Part shown: positions 33,999 to 45,632 of the stretch, piece by piece
Layout: every line of letters starts with the position of its first letter
Numbering within the stretch: the stretch's first letter is position 1
From: an uncultured Alphaproteobacteria bacterium
Lineage (GTDB): Bacteria; Pseudomonadota; Alphaproteobacteria; Rhizobiales; Aestuariivirgaceae
Direction: 5' to 3'
Assembly: GCA_945957365.1 (NCBI GenBank)
Contig: CAMFKI010000006.1
Span: 1-64,000 of the forward strand
Length of the DNA stretch: 64,000 nt
Program-made: the position numbers and the translations under genes
Notes under the pieces: generated by a model
The model's database searches: none
What the model was told of the DNA's origin: nothing
The model's input: only the letters and a program-made list of their open reading frames with translations

Positions 33999-34205
33999 TT
34001 ACGACGCCCGTCAAGGCGGTGCCTTGAGGTATTGGTATCGACAACGAGGTGCCCACAACGGAAGCATTGATCAGGCAGCCATCGCCTTTCGGGAGAAATT
34101 GAGAGAACGCTACCCAAATATCAAGTCACTGCCGGAAGAGTGCAGTGCTGACAAGTGTCGCTTGTCGCTTGACCTTCGCAGTCATTGCGTACCATTTTTG
34201 TTCTT
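33999..34205. other. Intergenic region before the HigA-like gene
   Basis: This 207-bp AT-richer region separates the divergent XRE and HigA-like genes. An open frame runs through it, but no ribosome site or recognisable domain supports a gene. In particular no HigB/RelE toxin is seen where one would be expected. Confidence 0.4.
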
Positions 34206-34532
34206 ATGGTCCGAATCGATCAAACACAGCACCCAGGCTTACTAATACGAAAACAATGCCTCGCACCTCATTCGCTTGGTGTAGCAGATGGCGCACGACT
34301 TCTCGGTGTCAGTCGTCAGGCCCTGAACAATGTTGCTACCGGCCGTTCCTGCATTTCACCCGAGATGGCCGTCCGTTTGGCCAAAGCGTTCGGCGGCAGT
34401 GACGAACACTGGCTGCAGCTGCAGCTGGCCTATGACCTCGTCCAAATCCGCAAGCGCTCCCATACCATGAACGTCACGCCCGTGATTGCCTATGTGCATC
34501 GTCGCGCTAGACCGCAGTCGGAGTTGTTTTAA
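34206..34532 (+). CDS. HigA-like antitoxin-type regulator
   Basis: This 108-aa HigA-like HTH protein has HPGLLIRKQCL at the start, GARLLGVSRQALNNVATGRS as helix-turn-helix, and FGGSDEHWLQLQLAYDL. There is no HigB toxin upstream. It ends 3 bp before the methyltransferase gene, so it probably serves as the control protein of the restriction-modification system. The ATG at 34206 was preferred to an in-frame TTG at 34185. Confidence 0.8.
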   Translation: MVRIDQTQHPGLLIRKQCLAPHSLGVADGARLLGVSRQALNNVATGRSCISPEMAVRLAKAFGGSDEHWLQLQLAYDLVQIRKRSHTMNVTPVIAYVHRRARPQSELF

Positions 34533-34535
34533 GAC

Positions 34536-36260
34536 ATGGCCGCCATCACCCCCCTTATCAGCCTGCGGGCACCCTCGATGTTCAACGAATGCCCGGTGAC
34601 AGCGGCAGTAAATGCCCTTGCCGCCGCAGGCACAGAAGAACGCGGGGCAATCTTTACCCGCCGCGAGGTGGTTGATTTCATCCTGGACCTGGTCGGTTAC
34701 ACGCCGGACAGTCCATTATTGACAAAACGTGTACTAGAGCCATCTTTTGGTGACGGCGATTTTCTCATTCCAATCATCGAGCGCCTGCTTACCACGTGGC
34801 GTGCCGCCGGCCAGCCGGAGCCCTTCGCTGCTATGGCTGAGGCCATTCGAGCGGTTGAACTTCACCGGGTGACGTTTGAAGGTACGAGGCGCAAGGTTCT
34901 GGCTCATCTCCGACAGGAAGGCATTTCAGCCAAGGACGCCGAGGCGCTGACTGCACAATGGCTGATATTTGGGGATTTCTTGTTAATACCGCTCGAAACC
35001 CGCTTTGATGCTATTGTTGGCAATCCTCCCTACGTGCGCCAGGAACTCATCGCCGACGCCCTCATGCGGGAGTACCGGGCGCGTTACCGAACAATCTACG
35101 ACCGCGCTGATATCTACGTACCCTTCATCGAGCGGTCGCTGACTATGCTTGCCAAGGACGGACAGCTATCATTCATCTGCGCCGACCGATGGATGAAGAA
35201 CCGCTACGGCGGCCCACTTCGTCAGATGGTAGCCGCAGACTTCCATTTGAAAATCTATGTCGACATGGTCGATACGCCGGCCTTCCATTCCGATGTCATC
35301 GCCTATCCGGCTATCACTGTCATTGCCCGCGAAAGGCCTGGTGCCACGCGCGTCGCGCACAGGCCTGCTATCGAGAACCGGGCGCTTTCAACCCTGTCAA
35401 GCAAGCTTACTGCCCGCACGACGCCAGACCCGGAAAGCGGTGTGAAAGAAATTCACAGTGTCGCCACAGGCGACGAGCCGTGGATTCTCGAGTCATCAGA
35501 CCAGCTCACAATGGTCCGCCGTCTTGAAGGTAGCTTCCCCACCCTCGAGGAGACCGGCTGCAAAGTCGGAATAGGGGTGGCAACGGGCGCAGACAAGGCG
35601 TTCATAGGACCATTCAAGTCGCTCGACGTTGAAGACGACCGCAAACTTCCCCTCGTGATGACGAAGGATATTGCCAGCGGCCATGTGAAATGGCGCGGGC
35701 AGGGGGTTGTGAATCCTTTCGGGCCAGAAGGCCGCCTGGTCGATCTCAATGCTTATCCGCGACTGCGGCGCTACCTCGAAGAGCGACGCGAAGAGATCGC
35801 CGGACGCCACGTTGCCCAAAAGGCTCCTGCTAACTGGTACCGCACCATCGATCGCATCTATCCCGAAATCGCTGCCAGGCCGAAGCTTCTTATTCCCGAT
35901 ATCAAGGGGGCCGCACATATCGTCTACGAAAACGAGGGGCTTTACCCGCACCACAACCTGTATTTCATCACCTCTGAAACGTGGGATTTGCGCGCCCTTC
36001 ACGCTGTGCTTATGTCCGGCATCGCGCGGTTGTTTGTATCGGTCTATTCCACCAAAATGCGGGGCGGATACTTGCGATTCCAGGCGCAATACCTACGCCG
36101 TATTCGTGTCCCGCTGTGGTCCGACGTTTCAGACCCACTACGGGAAGCATTGATCTGCGCGGCGGAAAACCGCGATGTGGAAGCAGCGAACCGGGCTGTA
36201 TTCGAACTCTATGGGCTGTCCCACGAGGAACGGGCAGCTCTTGGCGAGAGTGAAAACTGA
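34536..36260 (+). CDS. N6-adenine DNA methyltransferase (PaeR7I/XhoI type)
   Basis: This 574-aa gamma-type adenine methyltransferase has SAM-binding motif [12 protein letters not shown] and catalytic motif [12 protein letters not shown] in the first third, then a long target-recognition region ending in [17 protein letters not shown]. The next gene is a PaeR7I-type endonuclease starting on the last base of its stop (TGATG). By family knowledge, the PaeR7I and XhoI enzymes recognise CTCGAG, so it should protect that site; specificity here is inferred. Confidence 0.85.
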   Translation: MAAITPLISLRAPSMFNECPVTAAVNALAAAGTEERGAIFTRREVVDFILDLVGYTPDSPLLTKRVLEPSFGDGDFLIPIIERLLTTWRAAGQPEPFAAMAEAIRAVELHRVTFEGTRRKVLAHLRQEGISAKDAEALTAQWLIFGDFLLIPLETRFDAIVGNPPYVRQELIADALMREYRARYRTIYDRADIYVPFIERSLTMLAKDGQLSFICADRWMKNRYGGPLRQMVAADFHLKIYVDMVDTPAFHSDVIAYPAITVIARERPGATRVAHRPAIENRALSTLSSKLTARTTPDPESGVKEIHSVATGDEPWILESSDQLTMVRRLEGSFPTLEETGCKVGIGVATGADKAFIGPFKSLDVEDDRKLPLVMTKDIASGHVKWRGQGVVNPFGPEGRLVDLNAYPRLRRYLEERREEIAGRHVAQKAPANWYRTIDRIYPEIAARPKLLIPDIKGAAHIVYENEGLYPHHNLYFITSETWDLRALHAVLMSGIARLFVSVYSTKMRGGYLRFQAQYLRRIRVPLWSDVSDPLREALICAAENRDVEAANRAVFELYGLSHEERAALGESEN

Positions 36261-37000
36261 TGGCTCTCGACCTTGCCGACTATGAAGAAAAAGCTCGCGT
36301 GGCAACCATGGCTTTCTGGGGCAATCGTCAGAAGGCCATGGAAGCGAAAATCGCAGCCGGCACGACCGATGTAGGTGAGCGTGGCGCCGTCACTGCCGGC
36401 AACACGATGGATGGTTTCGTCGCCCTGATGATCGAGTTGGTCCACGCCAACGGGCTTGGCCATGCATCCATTTACCGGAACCGTGCAACGCTGACGCTTC
36501 CGGGATTTTTTCGGCCGACCAAGCTCTGGGACATCCTCATCATGCAGGACAAGCGCTTGATCGCAGCTATAGAGATGAAAAGTCAGGTGGGGCCGTCCTT
36601 CGGCAACAACGCGAACAACCGCGCGGAAGAGGCAATCGGCACCGCTCACGATTTCTGGACAGCCTACCGCGAAGGAGCCTTCGGCAATTGTTCGCGACCG
36701 TTCGTCGGTTGGCTGGCCATGGTCGAAGACGCCGAAAAATCCCGCCGACCCGGAAAACGCGAGTCCTCGCAGCATTTCCCCATCTTCCCGGAATTCAAAA
36801 ACGTTTCTTATCTTGGACGTTACGATATCCTGTGCCAAAAGCTGGTGAAAGAGAACCTGTACACGGCCGCGTGCACATTAGTGTCGCCGCGTACTGCTGT
36901 GAAGGACGGCAAGTTCTCTGACATGTCGGACCTCACTAGTCTGAAATCATTTGTCACCGCGTTCGCCGGCCACATCGCGGCAGAAGCCGCCCGAGCTTAG
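36260..37000 (+). CDS. PaeR7I-type type II restriction endonuclease
   Basis: This 246-aa protein equals the usual PaeR7I length. Its N-terminus ([13 protein letters not shown]), the [18 protein letters not shown] block and the [17 protein letters not shown] block fit the PaeR7I/XhoI family; D-x(n)-E-x-K in the latter two is the likely nuclease centre. It should cut C^TCGAG. It overlaps the methyltransferase stop by one base, which would help keep production low and coupled. Confidence 0.82.
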   Translation: MALDLADYEEKARVATMAFWGNRQKAMEAKIAAGTTDVGERGAVTAGNTMDGFVALMIELVHANGLGHASIYRNRATLTLPGFFRPTKLWDILIMQDKRLIAAIEMKSQVGPSFGNNANNRAEEAIGTAHDFWTAYREGAFGNCSRPFVGWLAMVEDAEKSRRPGKRESSQHFPIFPEFKNVSYLGRYDILCQKLVKENLYTAACTLVSPRTAVKDGKFSDMSDLTSLKSFVTAFAGHIAAEAARA

Positions 37001-37012
37001 GGCGAGCATTCA

Positions 37013-37786
37013 ATGGCCATGTTGAAGCGATCCGACATGCGCATCATCGACGAAGCCCTCGGCATGGGCAGCGGCTATGTCCTCAATTTTTCCGACCGGA
37101 CCTTCTCGGAATTTTTTGATGACGAATTCCGAATTGACATCGATGACAGCCGCTATCGCGCCCGTGGCACATCGAAAGCAAATCGGCTCCGGTCCTTCAT
37201 CGACCAGGAAGACTATTACCTAGTTGCGAAGGTCTTGCGCCGCCTCTGGCAGGAGCGGGAAAGTCTTCCGCAATTTAGCACGACCGACGACCACGAAAGG
37301 GTCAAAGCATCGTTCTCCGAGTTGCTGTCGCGCATCGAAGGAGGGGGCGCGATACCGAGGACCGACGCCATCGACCGCTTCACCCGCGACGAGACCCTGG
37401 AAGAGCTTGTTTCATCTATCGAGCGCGACATCGCCGCAAACAAGCCGGCCGCCGCGCTCGATAGGCTCCACACCTACACCATGAAGAAATTCGGCCATCT
37501 CCTCGACGGCCACAGCATAAATTGGTCGCGCGACGAGCCGCTTCACAGCCGCGTCGGCAAGTACGTAAGGGTCCTGGAACAGAGCCACCAGTTGACCGAC
37601 ATGACGAAGCAAATCATCAAAAACTCAATCGGTATCTTCGAAAAGTTCAATTTCGTGCGCAACAACCGTTCCTTGGCACATGACAATGAGCTTTCACACA
37701 ATGCCGAGGCGCGCTTCATCTATGATTCCATCACTGCAATTTTAAGATTTATTAAGAGCGTTGAGGCCAGCCGCTTCGGGACCTAA
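37013..37786 (+). CDS. Abi-C (HEPN-like) abortive infection protein
   Basis: This 257-aa protein matches the abortive-infection C-terminal domain family. A central AALDRLHTYTMKKFGHLL helix is followed by a C-terminal HEPN-like RNNRSLAH motif (about residues 216-223, R-x6-H), then a helix AEARFIYDSITAILRFI. HEPN proteins are often RNases that act on infection. It begins 12 bp after the restriction enzyme, so it probably belongs to the same transcript. The trigger is unknown. Confidence 0.78.
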   Translation: MAMLKRSDMRIIDEALGMGSGYVLNFSDRTFSEFFDDEFRIDIDDSRYRARGTSKANRLRSFIDQEDYYLVAKVLRRLWQERESLPQFSTTDDHERVKASFSELLSRIEGGGAIPRTDAIDRFTRDETLEELVSSIERDIAANKPAAALDRLHTYTMKKFGHLLDGHSINWSRDEPLHSRVGKYVRVLEQSHQLTDMTKQIIKNSIGIFEKFNFVRNNRSLAHDNELSHNAEARFIYDSITAILRFIKSVEASRFGT

Positions 37787-37945
37787 TATCTGTTGACTAA
37801 AGATATCTACTCTTGTGTCTCGTTCGGCAACAGGGGTGACGTTCATTCCTTGAGCCGGCGGAGTGAATAGAGGTATGTTTTTCAGCCTGACATAAACGTA
37901 CGCTAGCGCTTGAGAGATGATCTATTAGCTACTATCTTCGTCCAC

Positions 37946-38638
37946 ATGGCAAGATGCACAGCACCTGTACACGGGCATCGCACGGCAAGCGGTAGAGCGG
38001 CTTGTCCCGCATGCGGCGGCAGCTATCGCAGTTACGGAAGCTACGGATCTTATTCTCCCGCTACATACTCGCTGCCGAGCAGCAGCGGCGTTAGTCGAAG
38101 TGCTGGGGGTGCCTCCGGTGGCAGTCGACCGAGATGGTCGCGCGCGGGTTCATCAGTGGTTTACACGCCGGTTGAAATCAGAACTCTCACACCCATTCGA
38201 GACAGTGTGGAGAAGCGCGCGACTTTGCCAGACCTCCGCGATGTCTTTTTGTGCCATGCGTGGGACGATAGAAAAGGGGCAGCTAAAGAGCTGCACGATC
38301 TACTGGAGTCGCGAGGCGTTTCTGTCTGGTTTAGCGAGAAGGACGTCGCACTTGGTTCACCCTTGCTCCGCGAAATCGACAGAGGACTAGCAAAGTCGAG
38401 GGTCGGAATTGTGCTAGTCACGCCCGCATTGCTGCGCCGGCTCGAGGGAGAGGGCATTGCCGACAAGGAGCTTTCGGCACTATTGGCCCGTGACCTACTC
38501 GTACCAATTGTACATGATACGACTTATGAGGCCCTCCGCGAAGTCAGCCCGTTACTTGGCTCCAGAAGCGGGCTGAGCACCGCAGAGTCCCCCATTGCAG
38601 ACATTGCGGCCAAGCTAGCCGAACTCGTCACACCCTAG
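37946..38638 (+). CDS. TIR-domain protein with N-terminal zinc-like module
   Basis: This 230-aa protein opens with MARCTAPVHGHRTASGR and CPACG (C4, H9, H11, C20, C23), a small zinc-finger-like module that recurs in prokaryotic TIR proteins. A Ser/Tyr/Gly-rich linker leads to a TIR domain from DVFLCHAWDD (about residue 99), with a candidate catalytic Glu131 in WFSEKD. Bacterial TIRs usually consume NAD in phage defence. The in-frame ATG at 37946 starts the module; upstream starts lack support. Confidence 0.8.
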   Translation: MARCTAPVHGHRTASGRAACPACGGSYRSYGSYGSYSPATYSLPSSSGVSRSAGGASGGSRPRWSRAGSSVVYTPVEIRTLTPIRDSVEKRATLPDLRDVFLCHAWDDRKGAAKELHDLLESRGVSVWFSEKDVALGSPLLREIDRGLAKSRVGIVLVTPALLRRLEGEGIADKELSALLARDLLVPIVHDTTYEALREVSPLLGSRSGLSTAESPIADIAAKLAELVTP

Positions 38639-38825
38639 TGCCACTTACCCGAGCTGCTGATAGATCGCCCAAACAAGGGTCCGTACGGCGAGTTCTAATG
38701 ATATCGAAGGCAAGTGACACACTCCCAACTTTACGGATGCACAGAAACACCAAGCCTTTGACTTTCCACATCATTATTGATCCGTACTAGCTTTGCAGAA
38801 GTCCGGTCGGAATGAGACGGCGGGG

Positions 38826-38865
38826 CCTCTGAGACCGAATTTCGGCTCTGGCGCTGTCTCAGAGG
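38826..38865. repeat. 10-bp perfect inverted repeat with 20-nt loop
   Basis: CCTCTGAGAC (38826-38835) is exactly complementary to GTCTCAGAGG (38856-38865). It lies between the TIR gene and tRNA-Ser in non-coding sequence. It could be an RNA structure or a recombination-related site. Confidence 0.85.
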
Positions 38866-38885
38866 TACGGTCGCCTCGGCCAAAC

Positions 38886-38903
38886 CCTTTTGAAACCAAA
38901 AGG
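38886..38903. repeat. 7-bp hairpin CCTTTTG-AAAC-CAAAAGG
   Basis: A perfect 7-bp stem with a 4-nt loop lies in the gap between the TIR gene and tRNA-Ser. It has no U tract, so a terminator role is uncertain. Confidence 0.6.
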
Positions 38904-38949
38904 AATTTCGACGCTCATAGGGGCTGTCTGGGAGTTTGGACTGGTAAAG

Positions 38950-39039
38950 TGGCGGAGAGGGAGGGATTCGAACCCCCGGTACGGTCACCCGTACTCCGCA
39001 TTTCGAGTGCGGCGCGATCGACCACTCTGCCACCTCTCC
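38950..39039 (-). tRNA. tRNA-Ser(CGA)
   Basis: On the minus strand a class II tRNA folds with acceptor GGAGAGG/CCTCTCC, G discriminator, encoded CCA, anticodon loop CTCGAAA (anticodon CGA, reading UCG) and a long variable arm. Its 3' end faces the island at lower coordinates. Confidence 0.93.
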
Positions 39040-39403
39040 GCATTACAGGGTTGCCTGTGTGGATCGCGGGGCGGTTGATAGCCGAGCGGAGGGCTGCTGC
39101 CAACCCCCTTTTCGGGCTTTCCGGCGTGGTTGACTTGGGGGGGAGCGGTCGATAGAACCCCGCTGTTCACGAAGAGGCAGGACATGGCCCTTTTTGCCGC
39201 CAGTTTCGATCTGGGGTGCGCCGCAACCGCGGGCCGCACGGGCCTTCCCGTGTCCGTGAAACGCACGAAAACCACCAAAACGGCGTGAGCCTTCTCCCCC
39301 GGCCTTCCCCCGCGGGGGTGGAGGGCTGAACCCCATTTTGCCCGAAAGCGGAGCCCATGGCTCGCGGGGGACGGGTCGGACTGCTCATTCAGGAGACAAG
39401 AAC
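39040..39403. other. Intergenic gap upstream of asd
   Basis: This 364-bp GC-rich gap lies between tRNA-Ser and asd. It must hold promoters for both divergent genes. A run of C/G-rich palindromic sequence occurs around 39295-39335. No gene or RNA was identified in it. Confidence 0.45.
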
Positions 39404-40441
39404 ATGGGTTACAAGGTTGCGGTCGTCGGCGCCACGGGCAACGTGGGCCGCGAAATGCTGGCGATCCTCGAGGAGCGCCAGTTCCCGGTGGACGAAATCC
39501 ACGCCATCGCCTCGCGCAAGTCGATGGGCGTCGAGGTGTCCTTCGGCGAGCGCACGCTGAAGTGCCAGGACCTCGAGCAGTTCGATTTCTCCAAGGTGGA
39601 TTTCTGCCTGATGTCGGCGGGCTCCGCCGTGTCGAAGGAATGGTCGCCGAAGATCGGCGCCACCGGCTGCATCGTGATCGACAATTCCTCGTGCTGGCGC
39701 TACGACCCGGAAGTGCCGCTGATCGTTCCGGAAGTGAACGCCGGCGCGCTGGCCGACTACATGGCGAAGCCCAACCGCCGCAACATCATCGCCAACCCCA
39801 ACTGCTCGACGGCACAGCTCGTCGTGGTGCTGAAGCCGCTCCACGACGTGGCGAAGATCAAGCGCGTGGTGGTCGCCACCTACCAGTCGGTGTCGGGGGC
39901 GGGCAAGGAGGGCCTCGACGAGCTGTGGAACCAGACCAAGGGCATCTTCGTCACCGACGCGCCGACGCCGAAGAAGTTCACCAAGCAGATCGCCTTCAAC
40001 GTCATTCCGCACATCGACGTGTTCATGGATTCCGGCGACACGAAGGAAGAGTGGAAGATGATGGCCGAGACCAAGAAGATCCTCGACCCCAAGATCAAGC
40101 TCACCGCCACCTGCGTGAGGGTGCCTGTGTTCGTCGGGCATTCGGAGGCCGTCAACATCGAGTTCGAGCAGCCGATCTCGGCCGAGGAAGCGCGCGAGAT
40201 CCTGCGAGAGGCGCCGGGCTGCATGGTGGTCGACAAGCGCGAGGACGGCGGCTATGTGACGCCGGTCGAATGCGTGGGCGATTTCGCCACCTTCGTGTCG
40301 CGCATCCGCGAGGATGCGACGATCGACAACGGCCTCAACCTGTGGGTCGTGTCCGACAACCTGCGCAAGGGCGCGGCGCTGAACGCCGTGCAGATCGCCG
40401 AGAGCCTGATCAACCGCGGATTGATCAAGAAGGCCGCCTGA
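39404..40441 (+). CDS. asd: Aspartate-semialdehyde dehydrogenase
   Basis: This 345-aa enzyme reduces aspartyl phosphate to aspartate semialdehyde for lysine, threonine, methionine and diaminopimelate synthesis. It has the NADP-binding VAVVGATGNVGREML at the N-terminus and the active-site Cys in NPNCSTAQL near residue 130. AGGAG lies 8 nt before the ATG. It is a single gene, closed by a strong terminator, and marks the return to core genome. Confidence 0.97.
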   Translation: MGYKVAVVGATGNVGREMLAILEERQFPVDEIHAIASRKSMGVEVSFGERTLKCQDLEQFDFSKVDFCLMSAGSAVSKEWSPKIGATGCIVIDNSSCWRYDPEVPLIVPEVNAGALADYMAKPNRRNIIANPNCSTAQLVVVLKPLHDVAKIKRVVVATYQSVSGAGKEGLDELWNQTKGIFVTDAPTPKKFTKQIAFNVIPHIDVFMDSGDTKEEWKMMAETKKILDPKIKLTATCVRVPVFVGHSEAVNIEFEQPISAEEAREILREAPGCMVVDKREDGGYVTPVECVGDFATFVSRIREDATIDNGLNLWVVSDNLRKGAALNAVQIAESLINRGLIKKAA

Positions 40442-40467
40442 GCCGCAGCCGGCCCCTCCCCCCGATC

Positions 40468-40497
40468 AAGGCTGTGATGTCGATCACAGCCTTTTTT
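40468..40497 (+). terminator. Terminator after asd, overlapping an FNR-type box
   Basis: An 11-bp stem (40468-40478 with 40483-40493) is followed by TTTT, a rho-independent terminator for asd. The loop-proximal part of the stem reads TGATGTCGATCA (40475-40486), which also fits the TGAT-N4-ATCA site of FNR/DNR-type regulators. It lies about 65 bp before the first hemerythrin-like gene. Confidence 0.85.
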
Positions 40498-40549
40498 CGT
40501 GGGCAATGCCTAGCTCCGTCTGACCGATCCAGCCAGAGGAGCCCGCAAC

Positions 40550-41233
40550 GTGTCCTACCCCAGGCTTACCAAGTGCATGCCGGACGAGACCCGGCACAAT
40601 CCCTTCCACCGCCTTTACAAGGCATTGCGCTTCGGCCACTGCCGCATGCTGGCGGAGCTGGGCGCGCAGGACTTCGCCGACGACGCGGAAGCGAGCCAGC
40701 TTCTGGAGCGGCTGGTGCGCCAGCTGGCGCTTCACCGCGCCATCGCCGCGGCCCGCCATGCCGCCCTGGCCGAAGCGCTGGGTGCCGAGGGCCAGAGCCT
40801 CGGCGCCGGCGCCGCGCAGGATCACGCCAGCCACCTCGCAGCCCTTGCCGAGCTCGACTCGCTGGTACGCGCCGTCTCGGTTGCCGCCGCGCAGCGCCGC
40901 CGCCCGGCGGCACGCAGCATCTATCGCTGCTATGCCCTCTACTCCGCCGCCGACATGACGCGCATGGACGAGGAGGAAACCACGCTGCTTGCCCAGCTGC
41001 ACGCCGCGCTGACCGAGGCAGGGCTGAAACAGATCGAGACCCGCAGCATCAGCCGCCTGGGGCGCGACGAGCTGCACGGCCTGCTGCAGCTGCTGCTGCC
41101 CGCGATGTCGACGCCCGAGGCCGAGGCCCTGCTGGCGCAGCTCGAGGCCGGCATGGATCCCGCACACTACGCCGCCGCGGTCGAGCCGGTGGTGCGCCCG
41201 CTGCTGGCGGCGGGCAGTTCCGCGGCTGCCTGA
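40550..41233 (+). CDS. Hemerythrin-like protein with eroded iron ligands
   Basis: This 227-aa all-helical protein is a paralogue of the next gene (shared HKALRLGHCRML-like start, here YKALRFGHCRML). Several expected hemerythrin ligands are replaced: the GHLEGENREIH block of the neighbour is LHRAIAAARHAAL here, and HMDSEE is RMDEEE. It may therefore not bind a di-iron centre in the usual way. It starts at GTG (40550) behind AGAGGA. An FNR-type box lies upstream. Confidence 0.65.
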   Translation: MSYPRLTKCMPDETRHNPFHRLYKALRFGHCRMLAELGAQDFADDAEASQLLERLVRQLALHRAIAAARHAALAEALGAEGQSLGAGAAQDHASHLAALAELDSLVRAVSVAAAQRRRPAARSIYRCYALYSAADMTRMDEEETTLLAQLHAALTEAGLKQIETRSISRLGRDELHGLLQLLLPAMSTPEAEALLAQLEAGMDPAHYAAAVEPVVRPLLAAGSSAAA

Positions 41234-41259
41234 AATTTTTGTTTCAGAGCTGTCCGAGT

Positions 41260-41273
41260 GTGATCCAAATCAC
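41260..41273 (+). promoter_or_regulatory. FNR/DNR-type site GTGAT-N4-ATCAC
   Basis: GTGATCCAAATCAC is a perfect palindrome with the TGAT-N4-ATCA core recognised by FNR, FixK, DNR and NnrR regulators. It is centred about 75 bp before the hemerythrin-like start at 41340, so it suits activation under low oxygen or nitric oxide. Confidence 0.7.
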
Positions 41274-41339
41274 GCCATGCCGCGCACCGCACGGCTAATC
41301 CGTCCGCCATTGATCGACAGCCAGACAATGGAGAACCAT

Positions 41340-42038
41340 ATGACGTCCCACGCCCAGCCCGACGACACCCGCCACAACTTCTACCGCAACATCCACAAGG
41401 CGCTGCGGCTGGGCCACTGCCGCATGCTCGCCGCACTGGGCGCGCTGGACCATCGCGACCGGGCGCGCAGCGAGGCGGTGATGGCCGAACTGCGCCAGCT
41501 CATGGCGATGGGCCGCGGCCATCTCGAGGGCGAGAACCGCGAGATCCACGCGGCGCTGGAAGAGCGCGCCCCCGGCGCGTGCCAGCATGCCGCCGACGAT
41601 CACCAGGACCACGAGGCGAGCTTCGCCGAGATCGAGCAGATGATCGCGGCGATCGAGCAGGCGCCGCTGCCCGAGCGCGAGCTGCTCGGCCGCCGCCTGT
41701 ATCGCCGCTATGCGGTGTTCATGGCCCATGACCTCGAACACATGGACAGCGAGGAGACCGAACTGCTGGCGGCGCTGCAGCGGAATTTCACCGATGACGA
41801 GCTGAAGGCGATGGAAGCCCGCATCGTCGCCGCCGTGCCGGCGCAGAAGATGGCCGCCGTGATGATGCTGATGGCGCCGGCGCTGAGCCATGGCGAACGC
41901 GTCGAACTCGTCGCCAAGCTGCAGAAGGCGCTGCCGGAACAGGCGTTCAACGGCCTGCTGGCCAGCGCCATCAAGCCGGCCCTGGCGCCGCAGGATTTCA
42001 CCGCCATCGTCGGCGACCTGATGCTGCGCGCCGCGTGA
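41340..42038 (+). CDS. Hemerythrin-like (HHE) protein
   Basis: This 232-aa helical protein has the histidine/acid spacing of a hemerythrin HHE domain: HKALRLGHCRM, GHLEGENREIH, ADDHQDHEAS and DLEHMDSEE. It should bind a di-iron centre that senses or handles oxygen or nitric oxide. The ATG at 41340 has GGAG 7 nt upstream. Under its own FNR-type site it is likely induced in low oxygen or nitrosative stress; that part is inference. Confidence 0.72.
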   Translation: MTSHAQPDDTRHNFYRNIHKALRLGHCRMLAALGALDHRDRARSEAVMAELRQLMAMGRGHLEGENREIHAALEERAPGACQHAADDHQDHEASFAEIEQMIAAIEQAPLPERELLGRRLYRRYAVFMAHDLEHMDSEETELLAALQRNFTDDELKAMEARIVAAVPAQKMAAVMMLMAPALSHGERVELVAKLQKALPEQAFNGLLASAIKPALAPQDFTAIVGDLMLRAA

Positions 42039-42059
42039 GGCGCGCAGCGAAGATGCCGG

Positions 42060-42809
42060 TCAGCTGGTGACGCGGCCCCAGGCGGCAGCGCCGAGGACGG
42101 CCCCAACCTTGCCGGTCTGCAGCAGCGCGACGCAGCCGGTGGCGTCGGGCGTCAGCAGCCCGTCCTTGGGCAGCGACACCTTGGCGGCCGCACCCTTCCA
42201 CATGGCGGCCGGCACGAGCTTGCGCACCACGTTGGTGTAGGTCATTTCGCTGCCGGCCATCTCGCCCTTCTCGATCTTCACCGAGACGCGGTCGAGCACC
42301 GGCATCACCCACAGCGTGGCGTCGGACCCGGCGGTCCCCGCGCCCATGGCGAAAACCAGCTCCTTGCCGTTGTCGCCGATCGTGATCGCGACCGGCCAGG
42401 TCTTCGTGCGCGACTGGTCGAGCACGGCGAAAACCTCGGAGCGCTGGCTTCCCACCATCTGCTTCGTGCCGTTGACGATCATCTGCGGGGTATAGACGTC
42501 CATGTCGCCGCGCGCCTTGGCATAGTCGTATTGCCGCTGCGAAAAGTCGGGGGCGCCCAGCGTGTCCTTCCAGCCGAGATAGTCCCAGTAGTCGACATGG
42601 AAAGTAAGCGCCAGCACGCCCGGCTGGTCGCGCAGCTCGGTGAGCAGCTTGTCGGCCGGCGGGCAGGAGCTGCAGCCCTGGCTCGAGAACAGCTCCACCA
42701 CCACGTCGATGGGATCGGCGGCGCGCGCGGGGCTGGCCAGCGCAGACACACCAGCCCCCGCCGCGAGGGCGAGGCACTGTCGGCGGTTGAGGGAAAGACG
42801 ATCGGACAT
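42060..42809 (-). CDS. DUF1223 secreted thioredoxin-like protein
   Basis: This 249-aa protein has a signal peptide (MSDRLSLNRRQCLALAAGAG, ending near SPARA) and begins its mature part with VVVELFSSQGCSSCPPADKLL. That is the DUF1223 signature, with a CxxC in a thioredoxin-like fold. It should sit in the periplasm. The ATG at 42809 starts the signal. It converges with the hemerythrin gene. The redox partner is unknown. Confidence 0.88.
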   Translation of the reverse strand: MSDRLSLNRRQCLALAAGAGVSALASPARAADPIDVVVELFSSQGCSSCPPADKLLTELRDQPGVLALTFHVDYWDYLGWKDTLGAPDFSQRQYDYAKARGDMDVYTPQMIVNGTKQMVGSQRSEVFAVLDQSRTKTWPVAITIGDNGKELVFAMGAGTAGSDATLWVMPVLDRVSVKIEKGEMAGSEMTYTNVVRKLVPAAMWKGAAAKVSLPKDGLLTPDATGCVALLQTGKVGAVLGAAAWGRVTS

Positions 42810-42932
42810 GACGCCTATATGAACCGAAAGGCCCGCGAGCGCCACTCACGAGCCTTCCGTACCGTTCACGAAAGCGTTTGAGACGGGCAGAAGCGTCACC
42901 CCGGCATGCGCCGGGACAACGTCGTCGCCGGA

Positions 42933-45632
<2,700 letters not shown>

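Larger units (their letters stand above)
28822..38949. mobile_element. Defence-rich genomic island next to tRNA-Ser
   Basis: The block between the recombinase operon and tRNA-Ser(CGA) holds a sirtuin, a metalloprotease-like pair, a SLOG protein, an XRE-controlled unknown, a PaeR7I-type restriction-modification set, an Abi-C/HEPN protein and a TIR protein. Base use is visibly more AT-rich than in the flanking core. It may be a separate insertion or part of the same larger element. No attachment-site repeat was found. Confidence 0.6.

Noticed and set aside
33999..34205. HigB-type toxin upstream of the HigA-like gene
   Set aside because: The open frame there shows no RelE/HigB pattern and no ribosome site; the next gene downstream is a methyltransferase instead.
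39562..41298. 578-aa open frame spanning asd and the first hemerythrin-like gene
   Set aside because: It runs in the wrong frame through two genes with clear family motifs and is Arg/Gly-rich, as high-GC shadows are.
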